Source: Elusimicrobiota bacterium
GTDB taxonomy: Bacteria > Elusimicrobiota > Elusimicrobia > UBA1565 > UBA9628
NCBI GenBank assembly: GCA_028868375.1
Contig: JAGWUP010000011.1
Span: 1-64,000 of the forward strand
Length of the DNA stretch: 64,000 nucleotides
Direction of reading: 5' to 3'
The notes beneath the pieces are model-generated. The model ran no database searches, was not told the origin of the DNA, and saw nothing but the letters and a program-made list of their open reading frames with translations. This document shows, piece by piece, positions 48,548-57,975 of this stretch (positions are counted from its first letter, which is position 1; every line of letters starts with the position of its first letter). Made by a program: the position numbers and the translations under genes.

Positions 48548-49300
48548 CTACCGAATCCGCGGCTCTTGCAGGCCCCATTGCCGAAACGTCGCCGTAATCC
48601 ACGGGAGCTGATTGTCGACGCGCGCCGCGAATTCGTTCGATAGGGCGCAGTGATGTCCGTGATAATAAGAGGCGACCCCGATGATCGTCGTACCGTCTAA
48701 AGAGAGGATGGGCCCTCCGGAGTCGCCGGTGCAAAAGCCGGACGGTCCGCCCAGGCCCAGCGTCGCGTCCTTCAAGGAGGAGATCGTGACCCGGCCGACG
48801 TTCTTGACGCCGATGGTTCCATGGTGGACCGGATCGGACCAGCCGTAGCCGACGATCAAGCCTTTCGTTCCCGGTGGGGGAGGCGCCGCGGCCAAGGCAT
48901 AGGGGATGAGCCCCTCGGCGCTTCCCGCGGGCAAAAGAAGGAGCGCCAGGTCGGGCTCCCCAAAATGCCCATGGAAGCCGGGGTTGACGCGCACGTCCTC
49001 GACGCCCGTGGCGATGTCGCGCCGAGCCTGCGGATCGCCGCCGGCCGGGCTTTTCTTGACGTCGACGCCAGTGGCGATCGTCAAAAAACGCAATTGCTCC
49101 GGGCCGGCATGGTCGGGGAGGCAATGCGCGGCGGTCAGGATGACGCGCGGCGCGATCAGGGTCCCGGAGCAGGCATCGAGGATGGCGACGCCGCCGTAGG
49201 CCCCAGGCGGGGCTTGCTCATGCCAGCCGATGACGGCTTGCGCGGGAGCGCCCAGCGCCGCCAGGGCCGCCGCCAGCAATGCCTTTCGAATCATGACCAT
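48548..49300 (-). CDS. Secreted trypsin-like serine protease (S1 family)
   Basis: A protein of up to 250 residues with a signal peptide (MIRKALLAAALAALG, then cleavage near APAQA) and a chymotrypsin fold. The triad is intact: His in LTAAHCLP (about 60), Asp in EPDLALLLLP (about 125) and Ser in GDSGGPILS (about 208). It should act in the periplasm or outside the cell. Cysteine pairs around the His and Ser loops suggest disulfides. An ATG two codons inside (49294) with a GACAAT box 6 nt upstream may be the real start. It is only 4 nt downstream of the DUF885-like gene stop, in the same direction. Confidence 0.88.
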   Translation of the reverse strand: MVMIRKALLAAALAALGAPAQAVIGWHEQAPPGAYGGVAILDACSGTLIAPRVILTAAHCLPDHAGPEQLRFLTIATGVDVKKSPAGGDPQARRDIATGVEDVRVNPGFHGHFGEPDLALLLLPAGSAEGLIPYALAAAPPPPGTKGLIVGYGWSDPVHHGTIGVKNVGRVTISSLKDATLGLGGPSGFCTGDSGGPILSLDGTTIIGVASYYHGHHCALSNEFAARVDNQLPWITATFRQWGLQEPRIR

Positions 49301-49304
49301 ATTG

Positions 49305-50870
49305 TCAGTGAATTCCGGCTTCCCCGAGCGCGGACATGCGCGCGGCGATGTTTTGGTCGACGACTTCGAGCGGAACGGGGCCGAAGGAGAGCAGGGCCTC
49401 GTGGAACCGCGGCTCGCAGAAGCGCGGGCCCAGAGCCGCCCGCGTTCGCCTCTTGATCGGCAGCAGCCGTTCCATGCCCAGCCAGTAAGGGAGTATGAAG
49501 CCCGGTTTGCGGAGCATCCCGGCGACGGACTTCGCCGCCCGGTCCTCTGCGACCCAGGCCTCTTCTACGAGCAGCCGCTGGGCTTGCGGCCTGGTCAACG
49601 CGCCCGAGTGCAATCCCATGTCGGCTATGGCACATAGGCAATGCCGCAAGCGTCCGGCCAAATAGGAGAGCTCCTCTCGCGGCGAGTAAAATCCCATGCG
49701 CGCCAGCTCTCTCTCTACGTAAGTCGCATAGCCCTCCACAGCCATGACGTTTTCGTTTTCATAGTAACGCGATCGCAATATGATTCGGAGCCAAGACTGC
49801 GCGAAGTAGTGCTGGTGTCCTGGATATCCTTCATGGGCCGCTAACGTCGCGATCAGCGAGCGCGGGGGGGTGTAAGCTTGGGTGGGCTGTACACGGATCG
49901 TATTGTTACCCACACTGAATGCAGCAGCAGCATTTTGGGGAAGGTCTGCGGCAAGTTCTATTCGGATGAGGGGATTCAAGTTGAGGGGGAAAGAGCGGCG
50001 GGCGGGTGGAAAATCGACGGCTCGCTGGACGGTCTCATGGTAGAGCCCGAGCAATTCCTCGTCGCTCTTCGGACGATCACGGTTTAATTCGTCGAGCACG
50101 GCCTTCGGGTCGCGGCCAGGGGCTATTGCGTTCGCTAGCTTGCGAGTCCGATCTTTTAAGATCGAGGCTCTCCGCCATGCTCTGTCCACGATGACTTCCG
50201 GAGGTTCAGGGATGCCGAAATTCCAGCGCAGGCGCCAGGCATAGGTCTGGGGGCCTAGGGCTTCAGGGTCTTCCGCGTTATCGGCCAGCTCCAGCGCGTC
50301 GGCGAGGCGGCGCAAGGCCGCGGACGCGGGCTCGTTCGGGGAATGCGTGGTCAATCGCCAGAGGTGGACAGCAATAAGCCCGCCAGGAGGGATCAAGCCG
50401 AGGGAGGCCTGTTTCCCAGCTTCCGGGATCAGGCCTTGGACGAGTCCAGGCAGGGCGAGCGCCGCGTCCTCATCGCCGTCCTCAGCCTGCTTGGCCTTGA
50501 GCAAGAGTGGTTCCAAGAGCGAGTCCGCGTTGGCGATGGCTTGTCCCATCTCGATGCGGCGAGCTAACCGCGTCAGGGCCAAGGTCCGGTCCGCGGCTTC
50601 GGGCTGGGTCAGTTCGCCGGGCTCGAAGGCCTCCACCTGCGAGCGGGCGGCTTTCAGCGCGGAGAGGCTGCTTGCGTTTTCCTCCGCCGAGCCCCAGCGG
50701 GGCCAGCGCTGGATGGAGAATTCTATATCGGGGATCCCTGTTAACGTCAATCCCAGCGGCGATTTGCTTGCCGCTGCGATCCGCGCCGATTCGACAGCGG
50801 CGTTCGCCGGGCTCGCGGCCGCGCTCAAGCAGCAGGACAGCAGCGCGGCCAGCACAGCGCGGGGGGGCAC
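49305..50870 (-). CDS. Secreted DUF885-family protein (putative metallopeptidase)
   Basis: A 521-residue secreted protein: signal peptide (about 2-24), then a long helical fold of the DUF885 group. The family signature HEGxPGH appears as AAHEGYPGHQHYF (about 343), with Gln where many members have the second His of the pair, and a downstream Glu in NVMAVEGYATYVERELA. The family is thought to be metal-dependent peptidases. GTG start selected because TATAAT lies 6 nt upstream and the signal peptide begins there. The stretch near 49.7-50.2 kb has noticeably lower GC and more A/T-ending codons than surrounding genes. Confidence 0.8.
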   Translation of the reverse strand: MPPRAVLAALLSCCLSAAASPANAAVESARIAAASKSPLGLTLTGIPDIEFSIQRWPRWGSAEENASSLSALKAARSQVEAFEPGELTQPEAADRTLALTRLARRIEMGQAIANADSLLEPLLLKAKQAEDGDEDAALALPGLVQGLIPEAGKQASLGLIPPGGLIAVHLWRLTTHSPNEPASAALRRLADALELADNAEDPEALGPQTYAWRLRWNFGIPEPPEVIVDRAWRRASILKDRTRKLANAIAPGRDPKAVLDELNRDRPKSDEELLGLYHETVQRAVDFPPARRSFPLNLNPLIRIELAADLPQNAAAAFSVGNNTIRVQPTQAYTPPRSLIATLAAHEGYPGHQHYFAQSWLRIILRSRYYENENVMAVEGYATYVERELARMGFYSPREELSYLAGRLRHCLCAIADMGLHSGALTRPQAQRLLVEEAWVAEDRAAKSVAGMLRKPGFILPYWLGMERLLPIKRRTRAALGPRFCEPRFHEALLSFGPVPLEVVDQNIAARMSALGEAGIH

Positions 50871-50876
50871 GGAGCT

Positions 50877-50882
50877 ATTATA
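50877..50882 (-). promoter_or_regulatory. -10 box of DUF885-like gene
   Basis: Consensus TATAAT on the minus strand, 6 nt before the GTG at 50870; leaderless arrangement. Confidence 0.6.
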
Positions 50883-50942
50883 GAGCCGAAGGCCAGAGGG
50901 GCGCCTGGGCCATCTGGCCGGATTTTCTAGGCCCCGCGGTGG

Positions 50943-50948
50943 TATCAT
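50943..50948 (+). promoter_or_regulatory. -10 box of small lipoprotein gene
   Basis: TATCAT, 3 nt before the first ATG and 6 nt before the second (50955), which is the likelier start. Confidence 0.45.
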
Positions 50949-50951
50949 CGG

Positions 50952-51374
50952 ATGATGAGGAGCTTGCGGCGGTCATGGCTGGCGGCGGGATTTTTGGCCC
51001 TGGCGGCCTGCTCGCCTGCGGCGCGCATCAGGCGCCACCAGGCGCTGTTTGCCACGTTTCCTCCCGAGGTCCAGCGGGAGCTGCGCCGGGGCCGCGCAGA
51101 GCCGGGGATGACGCCGGCGATGGTGGAGCTGGCCCTGGGCAAGCCGGACCGCGTCTATCGCCGCAAGACGGCGGCCAGCGAGCAGGAGATCTGGATCTAC
51201 GGGCAGTCCGAGGTCAGCCCCGGCGTGGACATGATCGTCCTGCCCGGCGGCTACGACTCGGCTTGGGGCGACGGCGTGATCCTCGGCGCGGGCGGCAGCT
51301 CGCGCTACGAGGTGCGCGAGCGAGTCGTCTTCGAGGGGGGCAAGGCCGTCAGCGTCGAGTCCAGGCAGCGCTAG
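50952..51374 (+). CDS. Small lipoprotein, BamE/OmlA-like region
   Basis: A 140-residue lipoprotein with lipobox LAAC (Cys near residue 20). The segment PGMTPAMVELALGKPDRVYRR, followed by EQEIWIYG, resembles the BamE/SmpA fold that starts with a G-M-T-x-x-x-V helix, so an outer-membrane assembly or cell-envelope role is possible but not proven. A Gly-rich loop follows (about 100-120). Its neighbour on the opposite strand is an Omp85-like barrel protein, which would fit. Converges on that gene with 4 nt between stops. Confidence 0.78.
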   Translation: MMRSLRRSWLAAGFLALAACSPAARIRRHQALFATFPPEVQRELRRGRAEPGMTPAMVELALGKPDRVYRRKTAASEQEIWIYGQSEVSPGVDMIVLPGGYDSAWGDGVILGAGGSSRYEVRERVVFEGGKAVSVESRQR

Positions 51375-51378
51375 GACG

Positions 51379-52641
51379 CTAGAAGGAGTAGTTGATGTCC
51401 ATGAAGACGGAAAGGCCTTCCTGCCCGACTCCGAAGTCGATGGAGCCGACGACCTGGGGGCGCGCCACGGCGCGGAGCGCCGCGCCGACGACGGGGCGGG
51501 CGTAGGCCAGGGCGTAGCGCCCGGGATTGTCGGCGACCGTGCCGACGCCGACGAAGGGGTCCAGCTCGAACTCCGTGGAGACTCCCGCCACGCGCGCCTG
51601 GTAGAAAGTGACGCGCTGCTCGGCGTTGAGCGCGATCATCGAGCGATCGACGTAGCGCCCCTCGCCGTAGGCGCGCAGGGAGTACTTGCCTCCCAGCGAG
51701 GGCAGCAGCCAGAAGGGGGCGTTTCCCAGCACCTGCTCGAACTGGAGGCTTAAGGCCGTCACCATCTGGCGCGGGGTCTGCCACAGGTGGAAGTAGCGGC
51801 CGTCCAGGCCGCTGCGGGCGAAGTTAAAGGAGCTGAGGGCTCCCCGCAGGGATTGGTCGCGGTAGACCTTCAGGAAGGCGCCCCGGCGCGTCGTGACGCG
51901 ATCGTCGCGGCTGTCGTAGTCCAGCGCGGCTTGGAGCTCGTCGCATTGCTGGTGGCGGACAGAGACCAGGGCGGGAAAGGTGTCCGTGAAGCCGCGCAGG
52001 CCGGGCAGCGGGCCGTTGCCGACCCGCTCGGAGATCAGACGGTCGCCGAAATGAGCGCGCCAGCCGGAGCCGGGAAACAGCGGCAAGCCCCAGGAGCCTC
52101 GCGCGAGCATGTAGTCGCGCTTATAGTTGGTCTCGTGGTTTAGCGGCGCGTCCGGCCCCAGACCGTAGAAGTGCGGATCGGCGTCTATGGCGTATTGCAG
52201 CCGCAGGGCCAGGTCGTGCTCCGTGCCCAGGAAGGAGGCGTCGTCGTAGGAGCCCATCGCCTCCCGTTCGTATTTGCCGATGGAGCCGCGCAGCAGCAGG
52301 GCTGCGTCCTTCTCCGGATAGAGATAATAGCGGTAGGTCGGGGTCACGCCGAAATTCTTGTTGAAGGTCAGGGAGGGGGCGTGGATCTGCTCGATGCGCG
52401 TGCCGCTGGAATCCTCGAGCACCCAGATGGGCATGACGCCGACGGTCACCCCGCGGTTCGGGTCGGTGTCGACGACCGGCAGGCGGACCAGCATGCCGCG
52501 CTCGGTCGGCCGCAGCATCCAGCGCAGCCACGGCGCCGGTCCCGCTTCGGCCGCGATCGCCAGGGAAGGGGCGGCGGCGCAGGAAACGGCGGCCAGCAGC
52601 CAGACGGCGAGGCGGGGCAGCGGTCGCGCGATTTTGCGCAT
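51379..52641 (-). CDS. Omp85/BamA-like outer-membrane barrel protein
   Basis: A 420-residue protein with a signal peptide (about 10-31) and alternating beta-strand sequence to a C-terminal Phe (MDINYSF), the usual outer-membrane insertion signal. The region GGKYSLRAYGEGRYVDRSMIALNAEQRVTF matches the conserved (V/L)RG(Y/F) end of Omp85 surface-antigen barrels, here SLRAYGEGRY. No POTRA domains are evident, so it resembles lone surface-antigen barrels of unknown cargo. TAGACT lies 7 nt before the ATG. Confidence 0.82.
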   Translation of the reverse strand: MRKIARPLPRLAVWLLAAVSCAAAPSLAIAAEAGPAPWLRWMLRPTERGMLVRLPVVDTDPNRGVTVGVMPIWVLEDSSGTRIEQIHAPSLTFNKNFGVTPTYRYYLYPEKDAALLLRGSIGKYEREAMGSYDDASFLGTEHDLALRLQYAIDADPHFYGLGPDAPLNHETNYKRDYMLARGSWGLPLFPGSGWRAHFGDRLISERVGNGPLPGLRGFTDTFPALVSVRHQQCDELQAALDYDSRDDRVTTRRGAFLKVYRDQSLRGALSSFNFARSGLDGRYFHLWQTPRQMVTALSLQFEQVLGNAPFWLLPSLGGKYSLRAYGEGRYVDRSMIALNAEQRVTFYQARVAGVSTEFELDPFVGVGTVADNPGRYALAYARPVVGAALRAVARPQVVGSIDFGVGQEGLSVFMDINYSF

Positions 52642-52648
52642 GGCGGGC

Positions 52649-52654
52649 AGTCTA
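52649..52654 (-). promoter_or_regulatory. -10 box of barrel-protein gene
   Basis: TAGACT on the minus strand, 7 nt before the ATG at 52641; leaderless arrangement. Confidence 0.5.
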
Positions 52655-52663
52655 CAAAACGGC

Positions 52664-53695
52664 CTAGCCTCCGCGGGAGCGGACGGCCTCCAGCCGCGAC
52701 AGGGACCAGGAGGCCTGCTCGGCGACGATCGGATCGGAGTCGACGGCGGCGCGCTGTAGGGCCGGCCGATGCCGAGCCTCTCCTCCGTTGCCCAGCGCCA
52801 AGGCGGCGTTGCGCGCCAGGCCTTGGCGTTTGGCGCGCGACAGACAGGAGTCTTGGAAGCGCGCCTTGAAGGCCGCTTGGTCGAGCGCTAGCAAGGGCTC
52901 CAGCTCGAGCGCGCTCTCCCCCGGGGCGCCGAGGGCCGGTCCCGGACGCGCGAAGCGGTTCCAGGGGCAGACTTCCTGGCAGATGTCGCAGCCGAAGGCC
53001 CAGTCGCCGACCGCGGGGCGCAGCGGCTCAGGGATCGCTCCGCGCCGCTCGATCGTCAGGTAGGCGATGCAGCGGGAGGCGTCCAGCACGCGCTCGCTGG
53101 GAAAGGCGTCCGTCGGGCAGGCCTCCAGGCAGCGGCGGCAGCTTCCGCAATGGTCGGCCTGGGGAGCGTCCGGCGGCAATTCCAGGTTGAGCGCCAGGCC
53201 CGCCAGCAGGGTGTAGGAGCCCAGGCGCGGGGAGATCAGCATCGTGTTCTTGCCGATCCACCCCAGCCCCGCGTAGCGCGCGTAGAGGCGCTCGAGAATC
53301 GGGCTGGTGTCGGTGAAAATGCGCCCGTCGGCCTGCGAGCGCCGCCGCTTCAGCCATGCGAGCACGTTGCCCAGCCGGCGCTTGAGCTCCGGATGGTAGT
53401 CCGCGACCCTGGCGTAGCGGGCGACGCGGCCCAGGCCCGGACGCGGCGCCTCCGGCTCGTTGGAGGCGTAGCTGAAGGCGCAGAGCAGCACCGAGCGGGC
53501 CTCGGGATACCAGAGGCGGAGGTCGCCGCGCCGCTCGGCGTCTCGCTCCATGTACTGCATCGAGCCTTGGCGGCCCGCCTCCAGCCAGGCCTTGTAATGG
53601 GAGGATTCCGGCGGCGATTCGGGGGCGGCGATGCCCGCCAGCTCGGCCCCCTCGTCCAAGGCGCGGGCCTTCAGTTCTGCGGCGAGACTCGTCAT
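52664..53695 (-). CDS. queG: Epoxyqueuosine reductase QueG
   Basis: A 343-residue cobalamin- and Fe-S-dependent enzyme doing the last step of queuosine formation in tRNA. The two 4Fe-4S motifs are CGSCRRCLEACPTDAF (about 180-195) and CDICQEVCPWNRFA (about 237-250, with the fourth Cys earlier near WAFGCD). YARYAGLGWIGKNTMLI, FTDTSPILERLYA and the RYARVADYH segment are family hallmarks. The tail (about 280-340) contains a short HEAT-like repeat. No queuosine biosynthesis genes are adjacent; greA lies upstream on the same strand, separated by 36 nt. Confidence 0.95.
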   Translation of the reverse strand: MTSLAAELKARALDEGAELAGIAAPESPPESSHYKAWLEAGRQGSMQYMERDAERRGDLRLWYPEARSVLLCAFSYASNEPEAPRPGLGRVARYARVADYHPELKRRLGNVLAWLKRRRSQADGRIFTDTSPILERLYARYAGLGWIGKNTMLISPRLGSYTLLAGLALNLELPPDAPQADHCGSCRRCLEACPTDAFPSERVLDASRCIAYLTIERRGAIPEPLRPAVGDWAFGCDICQEVCPWNRFARPGPALGAPGESALELEPLLALDQAAFKARFQDSCLSRAKRQGLARNAALALGNGGEARHRPALQRAAVDSDPIVAEQASWSLSRLEAVRSRGG

Positions 53696-53717
53696 GGCCC
53701 GAGGCGTTTTTCCTGCG

Positions 53718-53730
53718 CCGGCGACGCCGG
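53718..53730 (-). terminator. Small hairpin between greA and queG
   Basis: CCGGC-GAC-GCCGG 5-bp stem just after the greA stop; read on the minus strand it is followed, after a few bases, by A-rich not U-rich sequence. Weak terminator candidate only. Confidence 0.25.
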
Positions 53731-53731
53731 T

Positions 53732-54199
53732 TTAGGCGGGGTTCGCGGCAAGGATCTTGAAGCGCCGCGGCCCGGCCGGCAGCTCGACGGTGGCGGTTTC
53801 CCCGACCTTCTTGCCCAACAGGCCTTGAGCGAGGGGGGAGTAAACCGAGAGGCGGCCCTCGGCGGGATCGGACTCGTCCTCGCCGACCAAGGTATAGGAG
53901 AGCTCCTCGCCCTCATCATCCTTGAGCCGCACCAGGCAGCCGATGGCGACCTGGCCCTTGGGCAGCTCGAGGTCGTCGATGAGCTTGGCGCTCTCCAGCT
54001 TGTCCTGGATCTTGGCGATGCGGGACATGACTTCGCCGAGCTTCTCCTTGGCGCTGTGGTATTCGGCGTTCTCCTTGAGATCGCCCTTCTCGCGCGCCTC
54101 CGCGATGTCCTGCGAAAGCTGCCCCTTTTGTTTTTTCAAGGGCTCCAGCTCGGAGAGGAGCTTCTCGTAGCCGGCCCGGGTCAAAAATACATCTCCCAT
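53732..54199 (-). CDS. greA: Transcription elongation factor GreA
   Basis: A 155-residue GreA: N-terminal antiparallel coiled coil (about 5-78, with the two acidic tip residues in the region AEYHSAKEKLGE) and a C-terminal FKBP-like domain (about 82-155, YTLVGEDESDPAEGRLSVYSPLAQGLLGKKVG). It rescues backtracked RNA polymerase by stimulating cleavage of the nascent 3' end. Length is normal. A TATACT -10 box lies 24 nt before the ATG and a GGGAG ribosome-binding site precedes it, so this gene has a short conventional leader. Confidence 0.96.
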   Translation of the reverse strand: MGDVFLTRAGYEKLLSELEPLKKQKGQLSQDIAEAREKGDLKENAEYHSAKEKLGEVMSRIAKIQDKLESAKLIDDLELPKGQVAIGCLVRLKDDEGEELSYTLVGEDESDPAEGRLSVYSPLAQGLLGKKVGETATVELPAGPRRFKILAANPA

Positions 54200-54223
54200 A
54201 TGTCGCTCCCAGTGGTATGCCCT

Positions 54224-54229
54224 AGTATA
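54224..54229 (-). promoter_or_regulatory. -10 box of greA
   Basis: TATACT on the minus strand, 24 nt before the ATG; gives a leader of about 18 nt. Confidence 0.5.
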
Positions 54230-54290
54230 CCTCTTTCGCGCGGCCGCAGGTCCTTACGGCGCCAAGCCGGTCAGCTCTTGGAACTCAGCC

Positions 54291-54842
54291 CTAACGGGGA
54301 AGACGGCGCCGCAGTTCGGCGAGCACGGCGCGCAGCACGCCCTCGACCTCCCAGCTCCGTCCGGTCAGCCGGCGCAGGCTGGTGGCGCCGGGCAGGGAGA
54401 CGGCGTTGTCGACGTTGACGCCCAAGCCCAGCAGCAGCCAGTCCAGCCGGCTCTGGCTGCCCGCGGCCTCGCAGAGGATGCCGGAGAGCTTGCGCCGCCG
54501 GCCGTCGGCGCCGAGGGCCAGGACGTCGTTGGGCGGCTTGACCAAGGTGCGCACGCCGGCGTGCCGCGCCAATGCCGCGGCCACCGCCGCGCCGGCCAGC
54601 AGGCCGACCTCCGCCAGCCGTCGTGGCGGCAGGGAGGGCCTGAGGATCAGCGTGGCGTAGAGCCCTCCCGGCTTGGACTGCCAGCTTCGCTTCAGCCGCC
54701 CGCGACCGCGCCGCTGCCGGTCGGCCCAGACCAAGGTCCCATCCGGGGCTCCCTGCTCGGCCAGGAGGCGCGCCACGGTCTGCGTGGAGTCGGTCTCGGT
54801 CAGATGCAGCGTCTGGCAGACGCCCGGCAGCGCTCGCAGCAC
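54291..54842 (-). CDS. birA: Biotin-protein ligase BirA (no DNA-binding domain)
   Basis: A 183-residue monofunctional biotin ligase that attaches biotin to carboxylase carrier domains. Motifs: TDSTQTVARLL, ADRQRRGRGRLKRSW (about 38-52), GLYATLILRP, LVKPPNDVLA (variant of KWPNDI, about 97), KLSGILCEAA and LGLGVNVDN. The C-terminal SH3-like domain is missing or trimmed, and there is no N-terminal helix-turn-helix, so it is not a repressor. The GTG start touches the CTAG at the edge of repeat copy 4. Removing the repeat would restore a TAGTG overlap with the nadC stop, so the pair was probably once co-translated. Confidence 0.9.
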   Translation of the reverse strand: MLRALPGVCQTLHLTETDSTQTVARLLAEQGAPDGTLVWADRQRRGRGRLKRSWQSKPGGLYATLILRPSLPPRRLAEVGLLAGAAVAAALARHAGVRTLVKPPNDVLALGADGRRRKLSGILCEAAGSQSRLDWLLLGLGVNVDNAVSLPGATSLRRLTGRSWEVEGVLRAVLAELRRRLPR

Positions 54843-55096
54843 TAGTGTAGTGAATCATAAATCCCTTTACATTTTGCAGCGCCAGTTTGGCGCCTGGCGA
54901 GGCGCGAGGAGCGCGCATAGCCTAAGCTATGCAAGCGACGAGCAACGAAGCCAGGGGGCGAAATGGCGCTGCCCCTCCCGAATCAAGACTTCAGAGCAAG
55001 GGGAGGCCCACTCCCGGCCGATTTCTGCGTCGCTCCTGGAAATCGTCTCGGGATTGGGCCTCCTAATGCAAAGGGATTTATGACTCACTACACTAG
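54842..55096. repeat. Three-armed structured repeat, copy 4
   Basis: Element 54846-55092 (247 bp) between CTAG repeats at 54842-54845 and 55093-55096. Outer arms (about 54842-54868 and 55070-55096) pair over 27 bp with one mismatch and differ from the arms of copies 1-3. The 5' internal hairpin keeps the conserved cap (GCATAGC...GCTATGC, GAGCAACGA). The 3' internal arm is reduced to CGATTTC...GGAAATCG within a GGAGGCCCA/TGGGCCTCC stem. It separates nadC from birA inside an operon. Confidence 0.85.
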
Positions 55097-55934
55097 GGAC
55101 CCTGGTCCAGCTCGAAGCTCAAGTCGAGCGCCGGGGCGCTGTGGGTCAGGCGCCCCACGGAGATGCGGTCGGGGCCGAGGAGAGCCAGGGCGCGGATCGA
55201 GGAGAGGGAGACCCCTCCGGAGACCTCGATCTCGATCTTGGGCGCGCGCTTGCGGATGAGGGCGATGGCGCGGCGCAGCAGCGGCCGCGGCATGTTGTCG
55301 AGCAGGATCACGTCGGCTCCCGCGGCGATCGCGCCCCGCGCCTGCTCCAGGTTCGCGGCCTCCAACTCGACGACGACCCCGGGATAGCTGCGCCGCGCCG
55401 AGCGCACGCCGCGGGCCACGTCGCGGCCGCCGGCCCAGTGGTTGTCCTTGAGCAGGACGGCGTCGTAGAGGCCCATGCGATGGTTGGCGCCTCCTCCGCA
55501 GCGCACGGCGTACTTGTCCAGCTCGCGCCAGCCGGGCAGGGTCTTGCGCGTGTCGTAGACGCGCGCGCGCGTGCCCTTGACCCGGGCGCAATAGGCCGCC
55601 GTCAAGGTCGCCACGCCGCTCAACCGCTGCAGGAAGTTCAAGGCGATGCGCTCTGCGCTGAGCAGGGCCCGGCCGCCGGACAGGCGCAGGACCGTGTCCC
55701 CCGGCAGGACCCGCCGGCCGTCGCCGCGCAGGATCGCGGCGCGGCAGCTGCGGTCGACTCGCCTAAAGACCTCCGCGGCCAGCTCGACGCCGCAGACGAT
55801 CCCGGCTTGCTTGGCGAGCACCCTGCCGCTCAGCTTGGCGTCGGGCGCGACGAAGACCTCGGTCGTCACGTCGCCGCGCGCGCCCAGGTCCTCGGCCAGG
55901 GCCAGTCGAATGAGGGCGTCGGCGGCTTTCAGCT

Positions 55935-55938
<4 letters not shown>
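55093..55938 (-). CDS. nadC: Nicotinate-nucleotide pyrophosphorylase (carboxylating)
   Basis: A 281-residue quinolinate phosphoribosyltransferase of NAD synthesis. Characteristic parts: ALAEDLGARGDVTTEVFV (about 12-30), SGVATLTAAYCARVKGT, YDTRKTLPGWRELDKYAVRCGGGANHRMGL (split across about 135-165), DAVLLKDNH, the VELEAAN strand, ILLDNMPRPLLRRA and IEVSGGVS. Length normal. ATGA overlap with the uvrB stop indicates co-translation downstream of uvrB. Its own TAG stop lies in the terminal CTAG of repeat copy 4. nadA and nadB are not in the window. Confidence 0.97.
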
Positions 55939-57971
<2,033 letters not shown>

Positions 57972-57975
57972 CGCT

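Noticed and set aside
54246-54256. GCAGGTCCTTA matching the right end of repeat copy 1; shorter AGGTCCT matches at about 32874 and 32914
   Set aside because: Only 7-11 bp with no partner arm or cap, so a remnant or solo end cannot be distinguished from chance.
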